From NCBI GenBank assembly GCA_023079485.1, contig CM041090.1:12535403-12599402 (forward strand): a DNA stretch of 64,000 nt, written 5' to 3'. Under the pieces are notes generated by a model. It did no database searches, was not told the DNA's origin, and worked only from the letters and a program-made list of their open reading frames with translations. Of this stretch, positions 27,801 through 39,480 are shown piece by piece. A program made the position numbers and the translations under genes. Within the stretch, counting starts at the first letter, position 1. Every line of letters begins with the position of its first letter. This stretch comes from Archilochus colubris (taxonomy: Eukaryota; Chordata; Aves; Apodiformes; Trochilidae).

Positions 27801-29250
27801 CCTTACAGAAAATTGGAATAACACTTATTTTATAGAAATTAAATTATTAAATATATTATTTTTAAAGCTACCTTCTGAGTAAGCCTTGCATCAAAAAACA
27901 ATTCTTTTCATCCTTGACAATCAGGTATTAGAGTTCATTGCTGATATATGTACTTATCCAATTACCAAAAAAAAAATTCTATGAAAAACAGGAAACCAGT
28001 TTTGGAAGAAACATTTCAGGGCACAGTATTCTACCTTTGAAGAAAAATAAATCTATTGACCCTTTGCTGTTTACCTCTTTCTTGCTTCCTGTTTTCTGAA
28101 GAAGTGTTTTTGAAAGCAAGCTTTCTAAACAGTGTTTCTTCTTATTTAAAAATGCTTTGTTTACTGTAAAAAAAAAGTTTATATCCTCTTTTGGAAGGAC
28201 TGAGATACTTCAAAACTGAATCTTATATATCTGTTACAGCAGCACAGCCATCTCTGAGGTGAAATACAGAAGCCACTCTGGTAGCAGTAACATTCATCAT
28301 GGAATTAAATAATAATTCCACTTCTTTTACTACTGTCCTAACTGTTTATTGGATATTTAGGTAATCGTATTCTGAGAAACATCTATTAGCATTATTTTTC
28401 AGTAGCCAAAATCTGTAAAAGTAGCTGGCCTCATTTGCTATAAATACCATTTGTTAGTTAAATTGAGGTCAGCTTGTCACAAATCTGTGAATGTCCAGTT
28501 TATATAGAGATGACTGTAAATTTAAACAGCTGTGATTTTCGAAAAAAATAGACGAACCAGAGAATATAGAGGAAAAGAGACTGTTTTTCCAAGCTGAGCA
28601 CGTTTTTAATACACATATTTGAGTTTAACCAGTCCTATGCTGCTGTTTCTGACAGTGAAACTATGTCAGATGCAAGGGCCAGGACCAAGCTGACAAATTC
28701 AGTTACCATGATCTGTCAGGATTCTTCATGACTCAGACAGATACAGTAAAGCTGGTATGGTACTACACTTCCTGCTAACTACCTCTTATCCTCATTAGAA
28801 AAAAATGAAGTGAATAGAACAGAAGAACAGAAAGGAGTCTGATTACCTTGCACTTACTGTCTTTAACAGAGAATGTATTGAATGACATAGATTCAATTTT
28901 TTTGCCATCATCCTTTATCTCAGTGAATAATACAAGCTATACAGAATTCAACTATAATGTGAAATAAAAGAAAGAGCATCAACAGAAATATAATCACATT
29001 TCTGCCTTAAACACATATGCCTGACAATACTAAATGTAAGGCATCATTGAGTCATGGGGAATGACAATACACATACATTGTTCTCTTTAGATTTGTTTAC
29101 ATTAGTGTTTGAAAGCATTTTCAGTTTTTCTTCTATAAAGTCTGTCCCCCCTGCTGCTTTGTGGATCTTTCAGACAGCACAAAGGACCTTAAAGGGAGAA
29201 CAGGATTCAGAGACATACTAGAGCACTTGAAATCTCTGAATCTTGTGGGG

Positions 29251-29287
29251 TTTTTTTGGTTTTTTTTTTTGTTTGTTTGTTTGTTTT
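29251..29287. repeat. T-rich (GTTT)n tract
   Basis: T-runs of 7 and 12 bases followed by GTTT units. Low-complexity sequence, about 37 bp. Confidence 0.85.
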
Positions 29288-31483
29288 AACGGCTGAGATT
29301 TCAATAACCGATCCATTTTATAACAGACAGTAACCGTATACATCCATACACTACCAGAATTATCCATTGTGCTTGGCTTTTGTATATTTTTTTCCTACTA
29401 AAATGTATACCAATTTTCATATTCAAAGCCTTATATAAACATTTATTTATAATCTTGAATGCTCTCCTGCAGGATCAGTCAATATTGCCATTTCTTCCTC
29501 CAGGCATAGGAAAATCAGGTACAAGAGAATTCATTAAAATCTCAGATTTAGGAAAATTCTCTCAGTTTTAGGCCTGCAAGTTGATTACAATATTGAACTT
29601 CTTACAGATCCATTATTATATTTTCCCCCCATTTAAATGGCCTGGAATTTCTAGACCTTTTCTTCCATTCTCCCCTCCCAAGAATGACCCGGCCAGGATG
29701 TTCCCTACCACAGAGATCAGACATATTTTAAATACCAGTTTTCTTCAAGAATGCTTTTAACTGCAGAGAAGCAGTCAAGTACCAATTAAACTGACTTACA
29801 AGTTACTTGGAAAAAAACCCCAGAATTTGATGTTCAGTTCTTGAAGTAATTACCTGGCTCTAGCAGGCGGGACTTGGGACTGAATGTTGCCTCAGGCAGG
29901 TGGTTCTCACACAACAATAAGAACAGAGGTAAAAAAACCCAAAACACAACAAACCCCCCAAATAGAACAAATGCATACAACCAGGAGAGGGAAGCTGGAA
30001 CTAGAATGGAAAGAGCTAGGGGTTTTTCTGACTTGACTGATTTTTCTGCGTCATGCTGCATCCAGCAACAGTGCTATGTGCCACAGATTGGCAGTGATGC
30101 TCACATGAGCCTTGAACTTTTAATTTGATTCTTTTTTCCTGTATAGAACTTCACTGAATTCACGGAAATAAGGATTTGTTTACATGAAGCTAAAAATAGG
30201 AATCCCAACCACTATAAAAGATGTTGATACATTTCGTTTTCAATACAAACAAAGAGGGAAAAAATATCCCTGTCAGATCATTACCATCAGATGGAAAAAC
30301 AGGAAAAAACTTTGGACCAGGACAAACTTAATTTTATGTGTATGCAATATGGAGGACAGTGGAGGATGGATCTCTGATGCCTGAAGGTGCTGAAATGATT
30401 CAAATAGTATTAGTGAAAAATAGCTGTCACTGAATTATTTTTTTACTGTGGAAGAACCAGGATCACAAAACTTTCTGGTATAGCTGCCTCCAGGTGTATA
30501 ACTTGAGATTTTCATTTTTTCTTATTGTACTTTTATGTTTCTAAGTTGTAAAGACACATAAGGCTGGCAATATGATCTTGCACAGATGAAGACAGAATGT
30601 CATACAAGGATGAAATTCCTTGCATACAAAAGCTGTCCAGAACTCAATAAAATCATAGTACCTGTGATTTATATAAATTTTGTTTGCTCACCTGAGTTAA
30701 AAGGGTCTGGTGTTCTCTAAATGCACAGATTTTTTTACAGTTTTTCATTGGTAATTTCACCTAATTATAAAATTCTTAGTACTCCATTGGCAGTCATGTT
30801 GATTTTTCATTCAGACCAGTGTAGATGATCACATTGTCCTAAAATTAAGGATGGTATAACAGCTTTAAAAGATAAAAATCTTTAGGGTGCTCCATTGAGT
30901 GGACTCCATGAAGGTACAGGAAGAACTAAGAGAACTCTGCAGCACTCCATAATAGTTCCCAGGCCACTATGGTAGCAAGTATCAGTTAACTTACAAGGCA
31001 TATGATAAATTATTGTAATGTACTCCTAGGCATTAAGCTAAAGCTTGGACTATTGCCATCCTTTCATACTCCTGAAGCCATGGCAGAAGCAGAACTAGAG
31101 AGCATGACTAAAGAAGGGTAAGGCACTCAGGCAGAAGAGGTACTGTGGAATATAAAATAAAATTCAAAATAGAGGGTGAGATTTTTGAAAATGAGAACTC
31201 CCTAGGGATGAAACTACATGTGGGATGACTCTGTGGCATGAAGAAAGACACACCAGCTCTGCAGTCAGAAAAACTTGACTTCAAACATTCACACCACCGG
31301 TGCATAAACTTGGAAAAGGAATTTTGTCAGCTTTTAAATTTGTAACTGAGGATGCCATTGTTCTAACTGCACAGTTACAAGTAGGCAGCTAATTTGTAAG
31401 TTTTCATTAACACTTTGACCACATCTGATGGGAAACCAATGCTACACAGCTCTTAATGCAACCAAGGCCTTAAACAATTTCTT

Positions 31484-31505
31484 ATGTTTAAACATGTTTA
31501 AACAT
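31484..31505. repeat. 22-bp perfect palindrome
   Basis: The sequence consists of two GTTTAAAC octamers separated by AT and flanked by AT on each side. It is self-complementary over all 22 bases with no spacer. No associated gene or repeat family was recognised. Confidence 0.9.
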
Positions 31506-34500
31506 TACATTGATCAGGGTTTCAGTTTTCAAGTCTAATACACGAGGCTGCTAGATGCTTCAGATCTATAGATAACATCATTTTTTTTCCTGAGAATTAT
31601 ATGAACAGATTATTATTTTAAACTGGTTTTATTGCATTTTCACAACAGTCAAAATCACTTTTACGCCTCTGTACTTGTAAATCAGGCTTACCCAGCTATA
31701 TCAATGCTGTAAAAGACCTTGTTTGAAGTGCAAACTGTGAGAGTAGAGTAACTTTTTTCCTATTTGGTAGTTCTGTGGTAACTGAATACCACCACACCTC
31801 ACCCAGCATGGTTTGGTAGTGGATGATTACAGAACTGCCACAACGAAGAGAGAGAGGCAGACTTAAAAACCCTCAGGATGAGGAAGATGTTAGTTCTCCA
31901 TCTCCTATGTTCCCAGTAATCTCACTGACCATCAACACAAACATAAGTGACATTCAGTCACTGATGAATAAATACAGGTACTTGCAATGGACAAGTATAG
32001 CCCTTGCTGTTATCAAAATGAATACTAATATTCTTAAGTGCAGTGACTGGTGTAATAACACCAGTTTTTCCCTTCAATAAATGTAGCTTCAACTGGGTGT
32101 CAGATGTTCATGTAATTCATTATGTATAATCTAGTTATTGCCAGCAACAAAGAACAGAAGATGATCCAAGTGGAATAGCAGCCTCATAGCTAAGAGGGAA
32201 CAATGTGTAATGGTAACACCAGGTCTCCAGTTGAGTCCTCCTGTACTGGTTTCTGCTGGTTGTGCAGCCTCTTTGTTTGCCATGCAGTCTGACACAAGTC
32301 TTCCCAGCCAAGGTTTCCATCAGCATCTCCTGGCTGAGTACCAACTGACAGACACAAATCAGAGAAGGTTCCAGAAAAGGTTCACTCCCACCAATGCTGC
32401 AGGAGCAAGGTGACTGCCATAACTTTTCTCTGAGATGAAATTGTCACTATAGGAATGCAGCCGTGTTCTGTGTTTTGGCACCTAGGGACAAGAATCAAAA
32501 TGATCTTTTCTTTTGTGTCCTCAGGTCTTGCCTCATTGGTGTAGGGACTCGCTTCTACTGGGAACAGCTGCAGATTCTATGAGAATGATTTAGCCTAGGA
32601 AATGTAGAATTGTGGGAAAAGTTACTTTAACTAAAATAAAGTAAAATAAATTATATATACATAAAAAGTATTAATGGATGTTAAACAATGTGTAAAATCC
32701 TGGATTCACTGAATTGGGTGGCAAGTAGCTATTGATTTCCATGAAGCAAGGATTGATCATTTGCTTTGAAGTCTACAGAGGTATAATTTTTAACATTAAG
32801 TTCAATCTTTTGCATAACACAGCCATTGAATTTAAGCATAGAGAAAACCTTAAAAACACACAGAAAGATAGAAACCTTCCCTGTGACAGCTTATAGCCCT
32901 ATTTTTGATGAAATGTCAAACAAAAGAAGGGAAAACCAGGGGAAATAAAGAGAACAATAATAAATCCATCTGCTTTTTAGTTATGGCAGTGTGCATAGCT
33001 TTGGGCTATTCTTAAAAGGATCTAAAAAAAACCCGAAACAACAGAATTTCAAAAATATGTGATCTATATATTTATGAAAAAATTCTACCTACAGAAGCAT
33101 TGTAGAATGAAGAAAGATTGAAGAAAATCTACAATTACGCTGATGACACCGCTGATGTGGAAATAAATAAGTATAAAGAGGGTTAGAGCAATAAAACACC
33201 CTGTGAGATCTGCCAGTTCCACTGTCAGTTCTACCAACTCATTTTTGTATGGCCTTTTGCAGGCAGTCTCCATTTTCTTAACCATTAAAGAATGTATTAG
33301 CACCTGATTTTTTATTTGGGTATGTGGAAATTAAAAGTAAATCCTGAGTTGAAGTTACAAGATAAATACAAGAAGAGCTTTAATCTAAAAGTCTGGGTTT
33401 TTTTCCCCCCTGAATGTTTCCTGCCCCACACTCTGCTTAAATCCATAGTCAAAACCAAAGAATGGCACATGCAATTTGAGACCCACACAGAAGTCAAAGG
33501 CTCTTAGTGAATTTCTGTGCTTGTGACCATCAATAACTGTCTTTGATTAATCCCAAAGTCATTCATGTACTCTTATGATGGTTGAGAGCAGGATTTGTAT
33601 GAAATAATCCATTTGTTATTATGTAATGCAGTGGTAAATGAAAAATCCTCCTACCAGTAGAAAATATAGATTCATGGAAAATAAATTTCAATAGTTGAAG
33701 TGCTTACTGAAAACAGAGTGATAGAATTTGGATACAAAAAAGATGTCTTTGTTCAAAACATGATAATTGATAATATGTGCTATAATCTCACATGGCAAAT
33801 GATTCACTGAGATGTTCTTTGTAGTAATCAACCAGTGCAAAAAGTATCCATTATTTCTCTCTTTTTTAGGTAGTGAAAAGCATTTAAAAAGTAAACAAAA
33901 GCACCTCTTTTATTTGTTGTTGTTGGTAAAGATGTCAAAATCACTCTGCATTATTTCTATGGCATAAGAGCTTTTGGTTTGGTTGGTAATTTTTGAATTA
34001 AACTAATGAAGATGATCTTCATAACTTGGAATGAACTACAATGCTTCTTGGTAGGGCCAGAGGAATTTTGTTTATGTGTATGATAGTTTAATGCCAAAAG
34101 CCATTGTAAGCTAAATTCATTACTTATGCAATAGCATGAACAACTCATTCAGCATGCAGGCATTCCTAGACATCAAGTAACTTAAAGAGGAGTTTTTGCT
34201 AGGAACACTTATGTACTACAGAACTGAATGCCCCAAAATCTCTTCTATCTACTCCTTTCTTTGTCACTCTTGGAACAAGATGTTCTGCTGAGCCAGGAAG
34301 TGTCTTTAAAGAACAAGTTATGTTATTCTGTGTAAGGAAAGAACACAAGTCAACTTCAAAGTTATAAAAATGGTTTTGAAGAGAAACCATAAAACAAAGC
34401 ATCATCATAAAATTAGAAGATTATTTGCACAGATGAAATGTCTGAATATTTTCCTTAGTGGTCAAATAATTCCGCTCACTTTACTGAATTTTTTAGTATC

Positions 34501-36114
34501 CAGTTTTGTTTCATCCTTAGGAAGCTTAAGGATCTCATGTAAATGGCCTGATCCCCCCTACAATGTATTTCTTGTTCTGTTTGTCCTAAAATACTTGATG
34601 GTTCCCATATAGCAGAGAGAAAAAAAATGCACAAACTAAAAAAAATTCAAAAGGATATCACACAGTTTGTTCCAGAAAAATGTTGGTGGTTCAGGCAGAA
34701 AAATAATTGCAAGTGTTCTTATGAAAAATATGATAAAATGCTTATGCAGATCCTTAAAACTGTGTTTCTTACACAGAAAATATTCTGAATAAAAACCAAA
34801 ATCAACACAACAATTCTTGCAGGCACTTCTTGCGCTGGATGCAGATTCTATATTTTGTTTTACTATTAAACATATCACCCCAAATAGTTAAAGAACAGCC
34901 TCACAGATTCTGTTTCTCTACCTTTGCAAAAGCACCCCAGAAGACAGACAAGACCCTAAAACAAGCTTTGCTTTTTTTTTTTACTGGTCTATTCCCTCTC
35001 TATCAAACCATGTTGGAAGCACCTCTGATCACAAGCAAAGTAAAAGTACTTCCATTTCAAAAGGTTCTTATGCTATAACTGTGTCTAACACTCAATTCTA
35101 TTATAAGTGGATATTTATATTGTATGTAAGCAAAAAAACACAGCAGGATGTGGGCTGTTCCAAGATAACCGCACGCCCAGTGGCTTTCCCTTTATACCCA
35201 TAAATATTCATTTAAGATGATCCTGTCTCATTGAAGTCAGTGACAAAACTCCCACTCATTTCAGTGGGAGCAGACCCAGGCATTAGTGCAAGGAACACAT
35301 AAGTTGCTCTCTTCTTCTTGTTATAGAAACCTCATGGAAACCTGTGGGATTCTTAAGAAAACTCGGGAGCAAAATACACAGATTGAAGTGATTTAGTTTG
35401 AATGAGTATGATGGGAAGGTCTTTCTAATCATGCTTGAGCTGAATGAAAATCAGAACATCATCTGTTTGAGACTAATAACATTGCAACATATTCTTTCAT
35501 CTCAGAGTGAAACAAAAGCTGAAACTCCTATTAGGAGTGTTGAATAGAATATTTTGAAAAAAATCAGTGCAGAAATGAGGAAATACTTCCAGCATTTTCA
35601 CAACTGAAATATTTTTATATGGACACACAGGTCGTATGTCTTTGATGAAGGACCATCCACTTCATTTGAAAAAAGAAATGCAAGAGGGAACATTGGTATG
35701 AGACATATATAGCAAAGCAGCTGCAGAGGGATATGCAGTTCAGTACGTGCTGACTTAAAATGAAACATTTCAGATTAGTTCAACAAACCAGAATATTCGG
35801 TTTCATACCCATCCAATTGGAAACTTCTTGGTTTTCCTGATAGGAAAATGGAGGGCACCTACACAATTTGTTTCTCTTGTGGAAAAAACCAATCAATCAA
35901 ATAAAACCAACTCTATAAGGAGAAAAAGAAAGCAAGAAACACTTTAGTATATAAAGTCCTCAACCAGCTCTAAAGTACATGAAACCTCATGACAGGTAAG
36001 CAGGCCAGACTTATTCATAACAGCACCCAAAAGAAGTTGCTTCTTGACTGCTGGACTGCTGCCTGTAATTTTTCAGAAGGCTAACAAAGAAAAAAATTTG
36101 CTTTATTTCATGGC

Positions 36115-36128
36115 TTTTTTTTTTTTTT
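36115..36128. repeat. T14 run
   Basis: Fourteen consecutive T's followed by AAAG, which makes an acceptor-like site at 36132. The short frame after it (QDEMYQELLLNGQELL then stop) overlaps an AATAAA. It may be coincidence and is discussed in findings. Confidence 0.9.
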
Positions 36129-37081
36129 AAAGACAAGATGAAATGTACCAGGAACTTCTTCTTAATGGACAAGAGTTATTATGAAATAAAGAGCTAGAAA
36201 AACTGGAATTAATTAGCATTTTTGAGAGGTTTTAGATGGCCAGCCACTGACTTCCAAACCTTTGGGTATTTTTTTATGTATTTAGCAGACAATATAGCAA
36301 ATGCTTGTATTTCCGTGACTACTGCTTTGATTCCTTTATCTGAACTAATGAAAATATTTGGTTCCAAGGATTATAAACCTACTGCCAACAACTGGCATTA
36401 AATATATTTCTAGGTTATCCAAAAGGTCAGAAGAGAAGAAAATAGAATGGATGGAGTTTTCATTTGGTTATGCTCTGTATCTTGGTGAAACAGGGAAGAC
36501 AAATTCCTTGCCCTTAGGCCATAGAGGGACTCTTTATTATAGTAGCATTATACTGGCACCATCATACAATTTCTTAAATGCTATCTATATCTTAGCTCTG
36601 TTTTTTTCTTAGACTCTCTCATCCTTCCAATACCCCTTCATTGCAAACACCTTATACTTAAGGGAAGAAGGACCTGAACATCCAGACAACTTACAGCCAC
36701 CAAAACATGGAGGCTCTTGTGTAGTTAGGCATCACTGCTTCTCTTAAATTCCATTAGAATTCCCAGACCGTGTTTTGTGCATCCTGCAAGTATAAGGCTG
36801 CCACATTGTCAGGGTTTTCTTCAGCAAAAAGTATTACATAAGAATTTTTTGACACTTGTGTGAGATCCTGTTGTTTGTAACAGCTGTGGAGGTGTGTGCC
36901 TTTTGAGAGCCACCTGCAGGAGGTGGATTTCCAGAAAAATATTCAAGTAGACAAATGTGTGTATGTGTTCATGACCAACTACAGGAAATGGGAGTACAAG
37001 ATTGAAATAATGAAGGATAAATCAAACATCCATGGGCTGTCTTCTTCAGCTGCTTATTAAAATTTATCTTTGCTCTTCCAG

Positions 37082-37345
37082 AGGTTAGTTCTGAAGGGTG
37101 TAAAAGTTGATTACCCTTATAAATTCATGAAAATGATTGGCCTGCTTCTATTATTGATAAAGACCCTTTGTTCCTTTGTAGGGAATATAACAAGTATAAT
37201 AGAAATAAATCAAAAGTCAGAAGCTTTAGGCAATATCACTGTCAAAGATTATTCTCCAGACTTGGAGTGGAATGCTGATGCAATTGTTTCAAAAATCCTT
37301 TTTCACACAACTAGAGGACATCCTAATATAGGAGAAAGTTTCCAG
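37082..37345 (+). CDS. Predicted coding exon, secreted or membrane protein, unidentified
   Basis: An 88-codon open stretch runs from an acceptor (pyrimidine-rich tract ending CTCTTCCAG at 37081) to a strong donor, CAG|GTAAGG, at 37345/37346. Both junctions are phase 0. An ATG at 37127, with a second at 37133, begins MKMIGLLLLLIKTLCSFVG, which resembles a signal peptide. Two N-glycosylation sequons (N-I-T) follow, then an acidic segment SPDLEWNADAIVSKIL and GHPNIGESFQ. A caution applies: a second acceptor, TTCCTTTGTAG, ends at 37181. If the exon really starts at 37182 (phase 1, 164 nt), the leucine-rich 'signal peptide' would be only the translation of an intronic pyrimidine tract. The DLEW, G-P-I spacing is loosely like the extracellular region of GPR158/GPR179-type receptors, but this is a by-eye impression. 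Product not recognised. Confidence 0.5.
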
Positions 37346-38815
37346 GTAAGGTGCAACAGGATTCTGCCTCTTGTTTTCTGTAGTGTATGTGATTCAGTCA
37401 GTAACAGCACTCTTAATAAATCCAGCTATGCCACTTAGTCTAAGGATAAGCATTTGTCAACAGTCCAGTCATCTTCTTGTGGCACCATCATGTGCCAGTT
37501 AGCTTTTGCATTCCATTTAAATTGCTTTGTTCTTTAGAGAATGCTCCTGGACAAATTATGTTTGGTAAGTAAAGAAACCAGAGAAATTACTGCTTGGAAA
37601 TAGCTAGATTAGTCTACCTAGAATAAAACTAATGTGAAATTCCCACCAACAGGGAGCAAATCTAGTACCTTAAAAATATTTTGAAAGCTATTGCAAGGTT
37701 ATTTCCTATGCTTTGGCACTTTTCTGCTTCAGCCAGAACTGAAATAGGAAATGCCAAAATACTGTGAGAAAGGCTGTTCTTGCACTACAGCTGACCTAAA
37801 TGTAACAAGGAAGTCCTGCAAAGTCACAAGACAGTCTGTTTTTAGGAGATTGCCATCTAATCTCCAGACTGGAAAAGTTTGGATGAGATCAGGTAAACTC
37901 TGGAAGCTGCTAAACTTCTGGATGTATATCTGAACTGAACCATCTAATCTTGGTGATTCATCCTTTACTGAAGTCCACATTTTGCAGACATGAGAACAAA
38001 TAAAATATCTTTATACTGGGAAAGAATGGATGGAACACAGCAAACTACACAAATCAGAGATTTGTTTGCATCATCCTTCATATTAGAACTGTACCATACA
38101 TACAATTGTACAGATTATAGTGATTTAAATAAAGAGAATGTCCCTGAAATCACCAGAGCCAAACTGGTTTGACCAGGAGAAGATTTCTGCCATATCTGTT
38201 CATGATGTGTACTTAAACTGCAGTCATACTGGGATTTATTCATCCACAGTATAAAATTCCATTGCCTCAATGATAGTTCATTAGGAATAAAGTTGATCCA
38301 CTAATCCTAGCTTGACTCATCTTTCTCTTTAGTTGCTGGCTTCTGCTGTTGTACTGGCACACTTCAGAATGGCAGCTCTGGTGTTTAAATGGTGTTTATA
38401 GTTATGGTGGCTTAGCCTCTCTCAGGCATATCTGCTGGTTATCTGCAAGGCAAAGCCTGACTTGCAAATCTAGTATGGATAATATGTAACTTAGAGATTG
38501 AAAATGAAAGCTAGGACCTGATTTTGCTCATTAAAGAGAGAGATGTGCTGTGGGTTGGCATGAATTCTTGCTAAGAAATTTTAAGTATTTCATGAAGTTT
38601 TAACAATTTTTGTATATTTTTCATCAACCTGAAGTCTAAAAATGAACAAACACGATGACCAAGGTGGGTTTTTTCTCTTTAAACATCTAGTTTGTAGTCT
38701 AGTACTATTTTAATGATTTAAACCAGCAAATGTCTATGGTAATTTTCTTAAGTAAATCATGAACTAAAGTAGATGCTTTTATCTGCATAACCTAGGAAAT
38801 AAGACAGAGGAAAAT

Positions 38816-38932
38816 ACTTGAGTTACACGCTCAGTTTAGGAAGTCACTGGAGGTGGAGACTTTCAAGGGAAAACACTTCACTTATATACTCAGTTTAGCA
38901 AGTCACAGGAGGTGGAAACTTTCAAGTGACTG
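38816..38932. repeat. 59-bp imperfect direct duplication
   Basis: Two adjacent copies (38816-38874 and 38875-38932) share the core CTCAGTTTAG, AAGTCAC, GGAGGTGGA and ACTTTCAAG in the same order at a constant 59-bp offset, with scattered substitutions. The unit is not part of a recognised repeat family, so this is a local tandem duplication. Confidence 0.9.
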
Positions 38933-39169
38933 GACCAAAACAACACAAAAGTCAGGAGATTACCCCTGCGATGGGATTTCAGAGGCGATGGATTAGAAAC
39001 AACGTCCTCATAGAACTTGTGTAACTTTGGAACATATCATCCCAGAAAACAGCTGGGCTACTGGAACCATCTCCAACCATCTACCTGAGATCCACTGAAC
39101 AATGGTTTTGCTAAGTGCGATCCCCCAGAACAGGAGCATGTAGGTAAAGGGCAGTGAAAGGAAAGCAAG

Positions 39170-39480
39170 TCACAGCTGACTTTTCACTGCTCATGCCAGT
39201 GAGGAAGTCTTCATCCCAGTGGGCTAATTCAGGATGCCAAAGGGGCGTGCCTGGGGAGTTTTGTTCAGGCAGTGAATCCCATGTGGGTCAGACAACGTGC
39301 TCCTGCTCCAGCCAGCATTGCTGTGGCCAGAGTGGTGCAGAGGGGAAGCTGCTCCTGGTGCTGAATGGGGCCTTTGTTCAGCCCGCAGCAGCAGTTCCAT
39401 TCTGCAGACCCTGCAGATACAACAGTGGTTGTATGAGAGTGGAATGGAAATGAGAGGCTGCCTCCTCCAAAAAAGTCCTG
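39170..39480. other. GC-richer block, no gene recognised
   Basis: This roughly 300-bp block stands out from its AT-rich surroundings. It has open frames on both strands (99 codons plus at 39154-39453, 106 codons minus at 39265-39585). Neither shows a recognisable domain or clear splice junctions. CpG dinucleotides are few, so it is not a CpG island. It could be a conserved noncoding element or an old diverged repeat. Confidence 0.4.

Larger units (their letters stand above)
20446..37081. other. Long noncoding stretch, no gene recognised
   Basis: About 16.6 kb of AT-rich DNA with only short reading frames. It contains palindromes at 24807 and 31484, a T/TG tract at 29251, several T-runs, and isolated acceptor-like sites near 32524 and 36132 that lack a paired donor. 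If the exon at 37082 is not the first exon of its gene, part of this stretch would be its upstream intron. Confidence 0.5.
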
